DNA of 64,000 nt from the NCBI GenBank assembly GCA_963576725.1, contig OY755241.1, forward strand, positions 26,724,853 through 26,788,852, in the 5' to 3' direction. Shown here piece after piece: positions 32,371 through 43,719 of the stretch. The notes beneath the pieces are model-generated. The model was not told the DNA's origin, searched no databases, and saw only the letters and a list, made by a program, of their open reading frames with translations. Positions within the stretch are counted from its first letter, which is position 1, and the number at the start of each line of letters is the position of its first letter. Source of the stretch: Azorinus chamasolen (taxonomy: Eukaryota > Mollusca > Bivalvia > Cardiida > Solecurtidae). Position numbers and translations under genes: made by a program.

Positions 32371-33345
32371 CAAGAGATGTCACAGTCATGTGACAAATGC
32401 CCCCAAAAATTGTACCCTGTGACCTTGACCTTTGACCCATGGACCAGGGAGTTGACACATCGTCTTTGTGTGGTGAACATTTGTGCCAGGTTCCTTTGAA
32501 ATCCATTCACAGATAAACAAGTAATTGTACCCTGAGACCTTGACCTTTGACATATGGACCGGGGAGCTGAACGCGACACATCGTCTTTGTCTGGTGAAAC
32601 TCTGTGCCAAGTTATATTGAAATCCATTGATAGATAAAGATGTTACAGACCGGACACCAAATTTGTGACAAAGTAATTGTACCCTGTGACCTTGACCTTT
32701 GACCCATGGACCAAGGAGTTGAAAGCGACACATCATCTTTGTCTGGTGAACATTTGTGCCAAATCATATTGAAATCCATTGATATATAAAGAAGTTACAG
32801 ACTGGACACGAAATTTGTGACAAAGTAATTGTACCCTGTGACTTTGACCCATGGACCTGGGAGTTGAACGTGACACATCGTCTCTGCCTGGTGAACATTT
32901 GTGCCTAGTTATATTGAAATCCATTGACAGATGAAGAAGTTACAGACCGGACACGAAATTTGTGACAAAGTAATTGTACCCTGTGACCTTGACCTTTGAC
33001 CCATGGACCTGGGAGTTGAACGCGACACATCGACTCTGTGTGTTGAACATTTGTGGCAAGTTATATTGAAATCCATCGATAGATGAAGAAGTTACAGACC
33101 GGACACGAAATTTGTAACAAAGTAATTGTACCCTGTGACCTTGACCTTTGACCCATGGACCTGGGAGTGGAACGCGACACATTGTCTCTGTGTGTTGAAC
33201 ATTTGTGGCAAGTTATATTGAAATCGATTGATTGATGAAGAAGTTACAGACCGGACACGAATTTGGGACGGAAGGAAGGACAGACGGACGGACAGATGGA
33301 AAGACGGACAATGCGACTACTATATGCCCACCGTTGGGGGCATAA
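32371..33345. mobile_element. tandem-core repeat element, ~150-bp units
   Basis: About six units with AATTGTACCCTGTGACCTTG and TTGAAATCCATTGATAGAT start near 32406, 32522, 32671, 32826, 32967 and 33124. The left end is GAGATGTCACAGTCATGTGA then TGCCCCC. The right end is GGACGGACAGA-type simple repeat, then ACTATATGCCCACCGTTGGG and GGCATAAAAA. Same architecture as the pearl-like elements, but unrelated sequence. Confidence 0.8.
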
Positions 33346-34189
33346 AAATGACTAGATTTTATCACCGCAAAGTACAACTAGGCCAGTTAACTACAAAAAA
33401 ATATCAACACATTCTATTGGCAAAGCTGGCTGGAAATGTAATACAAATGAATCTGGTTGGAAGGTAACAGATGAACAATTCAATGGTTTTTTTTAAAGTT
33501 GTGTATAGAGTTTCTAAACCCTTCATTCCATGAATATAGTCTAACATTTTTTTACCTCATGAAGATCTAACATTTATGTCATACCATACTCATGTTATGT
33601 CATACAGAAGTATTCTATATCATACCAAAAATCTGTTCAATACAAAGTTCTATTTATAATAAAGATTTCTTTTCATAATAAACCCTGTTGCCTTATAGTA
33701 TAATTGAGTGTCACTGGGGAAAACCTGCCCTAAGCAATGCCAAACAATGCAGACCCAGATCAACTGCTTTCGCAGTAGTTGATCCGGTCTTCACAGTTTG
33801 ACGCCCATCACAATCAAGAATTGGCAATGCTTTACCATAGTAAAAACCACATTCCCTGGTCAGATGTCATATTTGCAGTGTAATGGTTGACCTGTGTCCA
33901 CAGTTTCTAGTAGCTTAGGGTTGGTTTTCCCATAGTGGCATCAAAGTAGTCATGAACAATGTTTAAAGTTTAAGCCTTAAAGCTCTGAGGAGCACTATAG
34001 ACCCCTATCAATCCTTTACCTTTAAACAAAGACCTATGATATCATAAGCCTTTACTTTAAACTATAGGTCATTTGAACACTTTCTCAGGAAAAAACAAAA
34101 CATGTAAAGTTATGGAGTCTATGCAGAGACAAAACATCTGCCTCACTTAACACAATGTAACAAATATATGAGTATAAATTGCTATGCTT
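33346..34189. other. spacer, nothing recognised
   Basis: AT-rich with no recognisable gene. Confidence 0.35.
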
Positions 34190-34262
34190 TCTTTGGGTGT
34201 TTTGGTGATGGTGGTGTTTTGTGTGTGGCTTTTCCTGCTTGACTTTACTACTTTTTCATTTT
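34190..34262 (+). mobile_element. diverged remnant of the GTNCAP retroelement 3' tail
   Basis: GGGTGTTTTGGTGATGGTGG, GTGTGGCTTTTCCTGCTTGA and CTTTACTACTTTTTCAT correspond to the minus-strand tail at 15800-15870. Confidence 0.6.
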
Positions 34263-34606
34263 ACACAATGTGTTTTATCTTAAAACGTGTCGGATATCTG
34301 TGAGGTGTTATCAGTGGATCTGGAGAGGCTAGGACCTGTGGACTCCTAGTTGATTGGGTCTCACTTCTTGGAGGAAGACACTACTGATAAATCTGTCTCA
34401 GAATTTGCTCTTCTCATTGCTGATGAGGGGCTTGTTAAACTAAATGATATTCCAGGCAAATGCACCATTTTCACTTTAATAAGCTTGAATCTATGGAAAA
34501 TTATTAAACAGATGATAATTAGCACGCATAGTCCTAAGGTTGTTCCAAGAGAGATAACTGAAATGACATAAATAAGATACAATGCATACTTTGTGTTATT
34601 CAACAA

Positions 34607-34858
34607 AACAATTTGACCCATTCCCACCTGAATATCCATGAAAATGTACCTCATGAATATTCAGTGAATATTATTTTTGTACAGGAGCATCAAACACAGT
34701 AGTTTTGCTTCAACATATACTGCCATATCCTTACTTATTGTAATCTCTAAGCAAACAGAGCAGACCCTGAAAATACGGCTCCTAAAGCAGCCGTCTCATC
34801 ACGGTCTACTCTGTATGCAATGGCACTCATGTGGGAATGGGTTAATCAAACTTTAAAA
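34607..34858. repeat. possible MITE with CCCATTCCCAC ends
   Basis: GACCCATTCCCACCTGA at the left end and GTGGGAATGGGTTAAT at the right end are inverted. The same terminus occurs in the element at 47147-47358. Interior sequence is not palindromic. Confidence 0.4.
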
Positions 34859-35640
34859 TTTACAGATTGTCCTGATAACCCTTTCAAGCATGACCTTAAA
34901 TTTTTCAGCACTAACAAACGGAGAAGACCCAAAATCAAACACGTATAGGGCCTGACTAATCAGAATCTGTTGTGTTATAGAATTGTATAACCCTTGACAG
35001 TGTAGACTTTGATTATAAGCTCCTGTAGGAGCCCTCTGATTTAATTCTGAACTGTTTGCATACTTCCCCACATATGGGCCAGTAGCATCAAATTAGTCTA
35101 CATTTCAGTCTACAACTGATATTGAATCAAATTTGAAAATGAAAATTGAACAGGGAAAAGCATAACAAGATTTAATAACATAAAATTATTTAATCCTGTG
35201 GTGAAGTTACAGCTTCATAGTGATTTTCATTTGATGAAGCTATACAGAGTGAAACTATCACAGCTATCTTCATCAGAGTTAGAATGTGTGTCATTAGTAT
35301 TTCTTTGTGCCATTTCTATTGATACTAAATGGGATTCGTTTGGGGTTTACATTTTACAGCTCTGCAAAATCTACTGAAAATAATGCCAATCACAAACAGA
35401 AAATGTGCACTTACTGAAATGCTTAGAAATACAATATACATGGGAGTTTTACCTATTACTTGAGGTGGCAAGGTTATGGACTGACTCTGGGATTTGAATT
35501 GGATTTGTTCTGGTGAGTACATGTACACTAGGATAAGGTGTTGTTGAGGTTGGAGTTTTTGCTTTCGGTTTCGTCATTCTTCCCTCTGTAGGTTTCATGG
35601 TTCTGCTAGACCGACTCCTTATAGATGTCACTATTTTGGA
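34859..35640. other. spacer, nothing recognised
   Basis: No recognisable gene or strong repeat. Confidence 0.35.
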
Positions 35641-36154
35641 TGTAGTGGGTTGCATGTCCTTTGTAGCAGATTCAGATTGTCTCCTTAATGTGTTGTAGCT
35701 GTGCTGGCAGAGGAGGAAACTGTTGATGGCTTGGATGTGAAATTATTTGATGAAATTAAGTGATTTTCTCAAACAATGTCTCACTGCTATGGAATCCACC
35801 CCTGGTTTGCAAATCTTAACTGACTGCCACGAGAATCGTAAATTGTTGTCAAAGTTGCCAGAGTGGCTAGTTATATGATGGAATAGGATAGTTTATAGTC
35901 ACAAGCATGAGAAGGGTACATTTCCTTCATTCAAACTGTAGAATTTGTCGGCAAAGAGTCAAAGATTGCCTCAGATTTTGTTACATCTGTTCATTCATTG
36001 AAAGAGTCTCATGGTTCAGATCCCAGAGGTAGACAAAATGCTAAGTTTCATAAGGGTTCTCGTGAGGGACACAGACCTTCAAGTCGATCGTTTCCTTCAG
36101 GGTACAAGGAGGGTAATTCTCATGACCAATCCTCGAACAATATATCTGATCGTG

Positions 36155-37329
36155 CTAAAAGTTTATATGTTGAGGCGAATGAGCCATCACTTTACTCTCG
36201 TCGTGAAAAACTATCCATGCAGTATACCTCTAAATTAGCTTCAACCCCATCAAATCCCGCTCATAGAAATGTTTTTAGACCTAAATATCAACGTTTATTT
36301 GAATCTAAGGAAAAGGTAATTCCACCTTTCGGAATACGTATGAAAAACTGTTTTCAAAATAGTGATATAGATTTGTCTTTAGTTGAAAAGACTAAAGTTG
36401 AATCTATACCACCTTGGACTATTAAACCACCAAAAGTTATTTTTGAACTAACACGGCATAAAAAGTCTGAAACAAGCTCGCTTGAATTCAGTTCTTTTTT
36501 AAATGAAATAATTTCAAGATTTGAAGATTATGAACAAGTTTATACTGATGGTTCAAAAGATGATGAGAGAGTCGCAGCTGCCTTTGTGGCTGATGACACA
36601 GAGACAAAATTTCGGCTTCCTGATAATGCCTCCATTTTTTCAGCAGAGATCAAAGCTATTGACTTAGCTCTTGATTGTATTGCTGGAAAATCATATAGTA
36701 AACATATAATATTTTCGGATTCTCTTTCTGTTTTACAATCTCTGAGTAAATGTTCTTCAAAAAATGTTCTTATTAAAAAACTTGTTTTAAAATACCATGA
36801 AATGTCTAATTCAAAAGATGTAATATTTTGTTGGATACCTAGTCATTGTGGAATACAGGGCAACGAGAGGGCGGACATTGCAGCGAAGTCTGCCCTTGAA
36901 TCGCCTGAATCTGATATGAGAATACCGTATTCGGATTTCAAACCACAAATTACTAGACATATTCTATATAAATGGCAGGAGTCTTGGAATGAGGAAATTC
37001 ATAACAAGCTCCATGCTGTTAAACCTATTTTAGGTGAACATTTTTGTTCATGCTTGCCAATTCGGCGTGATGAGGTCGTATTGGCCAGAATAAGAATTGG
37101 ACATTCTTTTTTAACTCATTCATTTTTACTGAAAGGTGAAGTTCAACCTGAATGTTTATTTTGTTTTGAGCCTTATACAATTCAGCACATTCTCATTGAA
37201 TGTCCTGATTTAATTTTAATCAGAGATAGGTTCTTTCAAGCAGATTCCCTGAGGGAACTGTTTGAGCTGGTAGAAATACCAAAAATATTTGATTTCTTAA
37301 AAGCCATTAATATATATTCTAAAATTTAA
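36155..37329 (+). CDS. LINE ORF2 C-terminal half with complete RNase H (partial CDS)
   Basis: An open frame from the insertion junction to the stop at 37329. RNase H residues are all present: YTDGSKDDE, then SAEIKAI (Glu), IFSDSLSV (Asp) and GNERADIAAKSA (Asp). A C-terminal region with CLFCFEPYTIQHILIEC and INIYSKI follows. RNase H removes the RNA strand after reverse transcription. The frame has no own start and no endonuclease or reverse transcriptase catalytic core, so it is only a fragment, although free of lesions. Confidence 0.85.
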
Positions 37330-37527
37330 AAGGTATATTTTTAGAATGTCGATTATGTTTTGTCCTTATTTTATTTACAATCCTGTTGATCGGGACTGAC
37401 ATTTACATAATCTAGTGAGATTGTCTTTATTTGTTTTCATCATAGAGTTTTATTTACATTATTTATTCGGCTCTATATGACCATCAGTGTCGATGGGCCG
37501 TAAAACACCATTCATTCATTCATTCAT
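36155..37527 (+). mobile_element. LINE copy 2, 5'-truncated, with 10-bp target duplication
   Basis: Matches copy 3 from its base 39781 on. TCTGATCGTG flanks it at 36145-36154 and 37528-37537. The 3' end has GTCGATGGGCCGTAAAACAC and ATTC repeats. It interrupts the BEL/Pao gag remnant. Confidence 0.92.
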
Positions 37528-37775
37528 TCTGATCGTGTTTCAACCACTAGTCGTGATGTTTGTATACTTTGTAAGGGTTCGCATTGTCTAGATGATTGCA
37601 GACTCTTTGAAAAAGGACAATGCCTGAAAGAAAGGCTTATGCACGAGAAAAGAGTCTTTGTTTTGGTTGTGGTTATGCAGATGACCATAAAGTTGCTATA
37701 CAAATTCAAGCTCGAAACACTGAAAATGAGACTTATGTTCTTGAACAACTATCTGCTTGTTTGAATGAATTTCTT

Positions 37776-38104
37776 CTTGGATGGAAAGGTATAAATTGAA
37801 AATGAACAATGCAAAAACTGAGATTATTATGTATGGTACCTCACAGCAGTTAGCAAAAGTGGATATTCCCGGAGTGAAAGTAGGTGGTTGTTATGTCAAA
37901 TGTGTTGAACATGTAAGAGAATTTGGTGTTTGGTTTAGTGCTAATCTAAATTTTGACAGGCATATACGGAAAAAATGTCAGCTTATGCTCAATTGAAAAA
38001 CCTGAAATCCATTCGAAAGAATCTATCTCGGAAATCAACTGAAATATTAGTGCATGGTCTGGTTCATTCTCACATTGACTTCTGCAATGGGCTTTTCATT
38101 GAAT
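37776..38104 (+). pseudogene. fragment of another LINE reverse transcriptase (L2/CR1-like)
   Basis: MNNAKTEIIMYGTSQQL, FGVWFSANLNFDRHI and, after a frame change, LVHGLVHSHIDFCNGL are the region after the reverse-transcriptase catalytic core of L2/CR1-type LINEs. It is bordered by the BEL/Pao remnant and by LINE copy 3, which seems to have inserted into it. Confidence 0.65.
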
Positions 38105-38111
38105 ATGAATA

Positions 38112-41100
38112 TTGAATTTGAAAATAGTGATGACCCCATTGAAACATTTACATCCATTTTATATTCAGTGGCAGAAGAATGCATTCCAAAGTCCTCATCA
38201 AATCCAAAGAAACCTAAACCGTGGTATGAAGATGAATGTAAGGAGGCTAGTAGAAAGCGTAAAGCAGCTCTTAGAAGATTTAAAGTCAGTCCTACTCAGG
38301 AAAATTTAAATCATTTTAGAGTATTTAGGGCTAAAGCTCGTCGTACTATCAAGACTTTTAAATCAGTCTTGGAAGAAATATGTTTCTAAATTAAATTGTC
38401 GTTCGTCAGTAAAGAAGGTATGGGATATGGTGCGTAAAATAAGTGGTAAAGGTAAATCCTATTTTGGTCATTTAAATGCAGATGATAACAAAATAACAGA
38501 TGTAAAAGATATGGCCAATTCCTTAGCTGATGCTTTTGCTAAAAACTCTTCATCAGCTAAGTCTACTCCTGAACTTAGACACATTAAAAAGAGTAAAGAA
38601 AAGGAAAAACTTAATTTTACCTCTCATAACACTGATGACATTCATTATCAATTTCTTAAGCACTTGCCCTCAAATTGTATGCATATTCTTTTAGATATTT
38701 TAACCATATATGGTCAAGTGGTAAATTGCCCAAGTTTTGGAAACAGGCAACAGTTATTCCTGTTCCAAAACCAGGGAAAGATAACACAGATCCAAATAAT
38801 TATCGTCCCATAGCCTTGACGAGCTGCGTATGTAAAACTTTAGAGCGCATGATTAACGCAAGACTTGTTTGGTATCTTGAATCCAACAACCTCATTACTG
38901 AGTATCAAAGTGGATTCAGGAGCCAAAGAAGTACAAATGATCATTTAGTTAGGTTGGAAACATTTATTCGCGAAGCTTTCATCAAGAAGGAGCACTTAGT
39001 TGCTGTCTTCTTTGATCTTGAGAAAGCTTACGATACAACTTGGAAGTATGGCATAATGAAAGACCTTCATGAATCAGGAGTTAAAGGTCGACTTCCAGTT
39101 TTTATTGAAAACTTTTTAAATGATAGGGAATTTCAAGTCCGCGTTGGAACTACTCTTTCTGATATGCAAAAACAGGAAATGGGTGTCCCACAAGGAAGTA
39201 TTTTGTCAGTTACTCTATTTAATGTTAAAATTAATAATATTGTTCAATCTATTACTAATGACACGGATTGTTCATTGTATGTTGATGACTTTTTAATTTG
39301 TTACCGTTCTAAACACATGCGTACTGTTGAACGTCAACTTCAACAGTCCATTGATAAAGCTCAAAAATGGGCTACTGAAAACGGTTTTAAAATTTCCAAG
39401 TCTAAAACAAATTGTGTACATTTCTGTCAACTGAGAAAATTCCACAATGATCCGGAGTTGCACTTGAATGGTGATCCCATTCCTGTTGTAGACCAGGCAA
39501 AATTTCTCGGTGTCATTTTTGACAAAAAACTTTCCTTTATACCTCATATTAAATATTTAAAGGCTAAATGCCAGAAAACTTTGAAATTGCTTCGCGTTCT
39601 TGCACATACCGAATGGGGTGCAGATCGCAATGTAATGCTCAAATTGTATAGAAGTCCAAACTGGATTATGGCAGTGTTGTATATGGCTCTGCAAGGAAAT
39701 CATACTTGCAGATGCTTGATCCAATTCATCACCAAGGTTTACGTTTAGCATTGGGTACCTTTAGGACATCCCCTGCTAAAAGTTTATATGTTGAGGCGAA
39801 TGAGCCATCACTTTACTCTCGTCGTGAAAAACTATCCATGCAGTATACCTCTAAATTAGCTTCAAACCCATCAAATCCCGCTCATAAAAATGTTTTTAGA
39901 CCTAAATATCAACGTTTATTTAAATCTAAGGAAAAGGTAATTCCACCTTTCGGAATACGTATGAAAAACAGTTTTCAAAATAGTGATATAGATTTGTCTT
40001 TAGTTGAAAAGACTAAAGTTGAATCTGTACCACCTTGGACTATTAAACCACCAAAAGTTATTTTTGAACTAACACGGCATAAAAAGTCTGAAACAAGCTC
40101 GCTTGAATTCAGTTCTTTTTTAAATGAAATAATTTCAAGATTTGAAGATTATGAACAAGTTTATACTGATGGTTCAAAAGACGATGAGAGAGTCGCAGCT
40201 GCCTTTGTGGCTGATGACACAGAGACAAAATTTCGGCTTCCTGATAATGCCTCTATATTTTCAGCAGAGATCAAAGCTATTAATTTAGCTCTTGACTATA
40301 TTGCTGGAAAATCATATAGTAAACATATAATCTTTTCGGATTCTCTTTCTGTTTTACAATCTCTGAGTAAATGTTCTACAAAAAATGTTCTTATTAAAAA
40401 ACTTGTTTTAAAATACCATGAAATGTCTAATTCAAAAGATGTAATATTTTGTTGGATACCTAGTCATTGTGGAATACAGGGCAATGAGAGGGCGGACCTT
40501 GCAGCGAAGTCTGCGCTTGAATAGCCTGAATCTGATATGAGATTACCGTATTCGGATTTCAAACCACAAATTACTAGACATATTCTATATAAATGGCAGG
40601 AGTCTTGGAATGAGGAAATTCATAACAAGCTCCATGATGTTAATTGGAAAAGTAGTAAAGTCAAGCAGGCAAAGCCACATGCAAGACGCAACCACCACCA
40701 AAACACCGATAGACAGCATGACACACACACACACAACCAAACGCACACACACACACACACGAAATGAACACAGAAAACACCAAAAGAGACACAAGAACCA
40801 GGGACAAACGTTTCACAACATGAACAAACCACAAGCACAAAGACGCAAGGCAAACAAAAGGAAGGGTGACAAAGAGAGTACCGCCTTGGCACGGTCAGCA
40901 GCAAAAACACCACTGGGGGTTTAAACCGGTTTACGGACTTCCTATCCTCGCACTTCTCTCAAAGTCACCCTAGCTTTACAAATATTGTAAATAAAGGTAT
41001 CCCCGCTGGACTTACCCAAAACATAGACCTATTTTAGGTGAACATTTTTGTTCATGCTTGCCAATTCGGCGTGATGAGGTCGTATTGGCCAGAATAAGAA

Positions 41101-41333
41101 TTGGACATTCTTTTTTAACTCATTCATTTTTACTGAAAGGTGAATTTCAACCTGAATGTTTATTTTGTTTTGAGCCTTATACAATTCAGCACATTCTCAT
41201 TGAATGTCCTGATTTAATCTTAATCAGAGATAGGTTCTTTCAAGCAGATTCCCTGAGGGAACTGTTTGAGCTGGTAGAAATACCAAAAATATTTGATTTT
41301 TTAAAAGCCATTAATATATATTCTAAAATTTAA
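38112..41333 (+). pseudogene. LINE ORF2 of copy 3 (reverse transcriptase and RNase H, broken)
   Basis: The reverse transcriptase core is open from 38675 to 39748 and keeps NYRPIALTS, FFDLEKAYDT, GVPQGSI and LYVDDFLI. RNase H begins in the frame 39706-40524 (YTDGSKDDE, IFSDSLSV, GNERADLAAKSA) and ends at a TAG. The C-terminal part resumes at 41058-41333 after the nested insertion. The endonuclease is missing, and the deletion at 38635 removes 26 residues before the reverse transcriptase. Not functional. Confidence 0.85.
40644..41026 (-). mobile_element. 383-bp GTNCAP retroelement tail inserted in LINE copy 3
   Basis: Compared with copy 2 (37018-37025), foreign sequence is placed between TGTTAA and ACCTATTTTAGG. 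It matches 15805-16180 closely, including the CA-repeat, the CCTTGGCACGG block and TTTAAACCGGTTTA. Only the 3' tail is present; no clear target duplication. Confidence 0.88.
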
Positions 41334-41617
41334 AAGGTATATTTTTAGAATGTCGATTATGTTTTTGCCCTTATTTTATTTACAATCCTGTTGATCGGGA
41401 CTGACATTTACATAATCTAGTGAGATTGTCTTTATTTGATTTCATCATATAGTTTTATTTACATTATTTTTTCGGCTCTATATGACCATCAGTGTCGATG
41501 GGCCGTAAAACACCATTCATTCATTCATTCTTTTGCAAATGCTAACCCTTCGCGAAATCCAAATGAGGTCATTAAGCATCCTAGTTGGTCACGAAAACCA
41601 CCCTGTAAGTAGGTTAA

Positions 41618-41831
41618 AACTAAGGGTGCTCCCTTATGATTTTTTACTCTTATGACTCATTTATGATTCATAAGAGTAAAAAATCATAAGGGAGCACCCT
41701 TAGTTAAAACTTATGATTTTTTTTATTACTCTTATGACTCACTTATGATTCGCTCATGAAACATATGAAGCTCTCTTATCCCTGCTCTCTTATCCTTGTA
41801 GAGGTGAGCGGATAAGAGAGGCCCTTAGTTA
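41618..41831. repeat. 214-bp MITE with a perfect 38-bp palindrome
   Basis: Terminal inverted repeats AACTAAGGG..CCCTTAGTT lie at 41618 and 41831. Inside, 41618-41655 is the exact reverse complement of 41668-41705 around a 12-bp loop. A second part with CTCTTATCC repeats follows. No coding capacity. Confidence 0.8.
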
Positions 41832-42960
41832 CCCGTTTTGGTTTAGATTTAGACCAAACCCATTCGTTTTGATTTAGATTTAGACCAGACGCATCCAATT
41901 GATATTTTGTACACAAATGGTGCCACGCGGTTTGATGCAGTATGGAGATCACGTGTGGGACTCTCTCAAGACTGTTATCATTACTCCAAACTATGCGCAA
42001 AGTCACCTGAGTTACCACGCGCGGTCTCGTATGTATTGGTTCATAAAGTACATTTATTGCATAGTATATCCAGATTCACAACGATCGACAGTACCTAGTA
42101 GTGTCACACACTGTAACTCGATAATACGGTTAATTGATGTATATCTGACCTGGATGAAATTGTCTACACCACCCGTACTTCATAACTGGTCATCCATGCA
42201 AGGTTGACAGTTATTTTTGCACACACTCACATCACTATCTCCTCATGGTTAATTATTTAACCTTGAATATAGATGAAACTAGATGGTAAAAAAAATATAA
42301 CGTTGTCTGCTATACAATTATTATTGCAATGTAGCATAATGCATACTGTGTGTTGACTAATGCATTTTGCGCATGTTCAGTTGCAAACTAATTTATCTTA
42401 GGATCACATGTACATTAGCTACAAGACATACGTATTTAGTTAAAGCTTTGAGCAAAGAAGGATTGCGTTGTTATAAATTATATAAATTATGCAAACTTGC
42501 AGAGACATGACCTAAAAATTATGAAATATAGGTGAACGTTTGCAGTGTAGATTCACAGATTCGTAAATACATTTGATTCTAAGTGAGTCTCCTATGTAAT
42601 GTTACTTAACCTTAAGTAGTCAGTTTTAATCCTATTTTATTAACAAAACTGCAAGGGATTGATGACAAGCGGGCAACTTGTATATCAGACAAGTAAGAAA
42701 TAAGAATGTACCCAAAAGTTGAATACATTTTGTTTTTTAAGTAGCTCATAACCGAGATTTCTAAAAATGGAGAATGCTTTGAAAAAATATGAGACGATGT
42801 CGGCCCCCACCCTTACAAACAAAAGTCTAAAATTAGGTAGCCTTTGACAGGAGTTTGCAATGTCATAATTTTACAAGAAAAACAGGTTTTAGTGACTTTC
42901 TTATGTTAATATGACACGACTAACCCAGATTCATAGTTGGCTACAGCCCCACCCCAGTTC
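41832..42960. other. no gene recognised
   Basis: About 1.1 kb. The frame 41899-42207 has no recognisable content and no homologue in the window. The last part forms the upstream region of the coiled-coil gene. Confidence 0.35.
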
Positions 42961-42967
42961 GAACCCC

Positions 42968-42976
42968 TATATAAAG
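42968..42976 (+). promoter_or_regulatory. TATA box of the coiled-coil gene
   Basis: TATATAAAG lies 84-92 nt before the ATG at 43060, leaving room for initiation near 42998 and a 5' leader of about 60 nt. Confidence 0.6.
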
Positions 42977-43059
42977 CGTCCTCCATCAGAAACAAGTCAC
43001 AACTTGCTTTTGAATGTTAACTGTTCATATTATTTTAAACTTTCTTTTTTTTTTTCAAA

Positions 43060-43719
43060 ATGACTGAACCCTTTATGAAAAAACTTTTGGATTTCGCTGT
43101 TGATGTGTGGAAACAACAGCAAATTACATCAAATGAACTACAACAAGGCGTGTTAAACGGAAGTGCATTCACCCAAAGTGAGTACACGCGCACGGTGGGA
43201 GAGTTGATTAAGGAAGGGAGGGATCTGTGCGCTTCGCGAGAAGAAAACATGAAGCTTAAATTAGAAGTTCAAGAGCTTCGTGTAAAGGTGGAGAGCATGG
43301 AGAGAAAGACGGAAAACTTGAAGAGTTCTTCAGGTAAAGGTTCCGATAAGAACCTGAGGGCTGATATACAGCAGCTCCGTAAAAGGAATGACATACTTGT
43401 TGAAGAAAAGAAGAATCTGTTGTGCGAGATCGAGTTGCTCAGAGCAGACAAGGCAGCCTTTCTGAGGAAAGGGTTAAAAAGAGCTGTCAATGTGTTTGCA
43501 AAGCGCGGTTCTACTACAAGTTCATCTAACACACCATCAACATCGACTGATGCGTATGTGAGCCAACACAAATCCACAGGTTCGACTAGCACAAGCACGA
43601 ATCAACCAAAACCCTCTACAAGTTCGAAGCCTAGATACGACAACGTCTTTGAAATGCTTTCTGACTTCGAAGGGGATAGACTTTCTGACTGTGAGATAAC
43701 AGTCTTCGAAATATCATAG
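43060..43719 (+). CDS. intact coiled-coil protein with a conserved N-terminal domain
   Basis: A 219-residue intronless protein. Residues 1-55 (start MTEPFMKKLLDFAVDVWKQQ, then TS.EL and TQSE) are shared with 26009-26655 and look helical. Residues about 60-150 form a charged heptad coiled coil (VQELRVKVESMERK, LRKRNDILVEEKKNLL). A basic segment (LKRAVNVFAKRG), a Ser/Thr-rich low-complexity stretch and an acidic end with FEMLSDFEGD follow. The start is supported by a TATA box and AAA-ATG context. The stop is followed directly by GTAAGC, suggesting an intron in the 3' UTR. I do not recognise the family; oligomerisation through the coil is expected. Function unknown. Confidence 0.7.
   Translation: MTEPFMKKLLDFAVDVWKQQQITSNELQQGVLNGSAFTQSEYTRTVGELIKEGRDLCASREENMKLKLEVQELRVKVESMERKTENLKSSSGKGSDKNLRADIQQLRKRNDILVEEKKNLLCEIELLRADKAAFLRKGLKRAVNVFAKRGSTTSSSNTPSTSTDAYVSQHKSTGSTSTSTNQPKPSTSSKPRYDNVFEMLSDFEGDRLSDCEITVFEIS

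Larger units (their letters stand above)
35690..37775 (+). pseudogene. BEL/Pao-like gag remnant, interrupted by LINE copy 2
   Basis: Pieces before the LINE (35690-36154) encode NRKLLSKLPEWLV and a EKGTFPSFK segment in broken frames. After it (37538-37775) come VCILCKGSHCLDDCRLFEK and LCFGCGYADDH, two zinc-knuckle-like groups typical of BEL/Pao Gag. Several stops and shifts are present. The gag coats retrotransposon RNA in working elements. No LTR, protease or polymerase part is seen, so this is an old fragment. Confidence 0.65.
38112..41530 (+). mobile_element. LINE copy 3, 5'-truncated, carrying a nested insertion
   Basis: Begins inside ORF2 after the endonuclease and runs to the ATTC tail. 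It has a frameshift near 38219, a 78-bp in-frame deletion at 38635 relative to copy 1, an altered segment near 39655 and a 383-bp insertion at 40644-41026. Nucleotide identity to copies 1 and 2 is very high. No target duplication was found. Confidence 0.9.

Noticed and set aside
32361..33182. Minus-strand frames with repeated INGFQYNLAQ-like segments
   Set aside because: Translations of the ~150-bp tandem core; no start or structure conserved.
41899..42207. 102-residue plus-strand frame
   Set aside because: No recognisable motif, no homologue in the window and overlapping frames of equal length.
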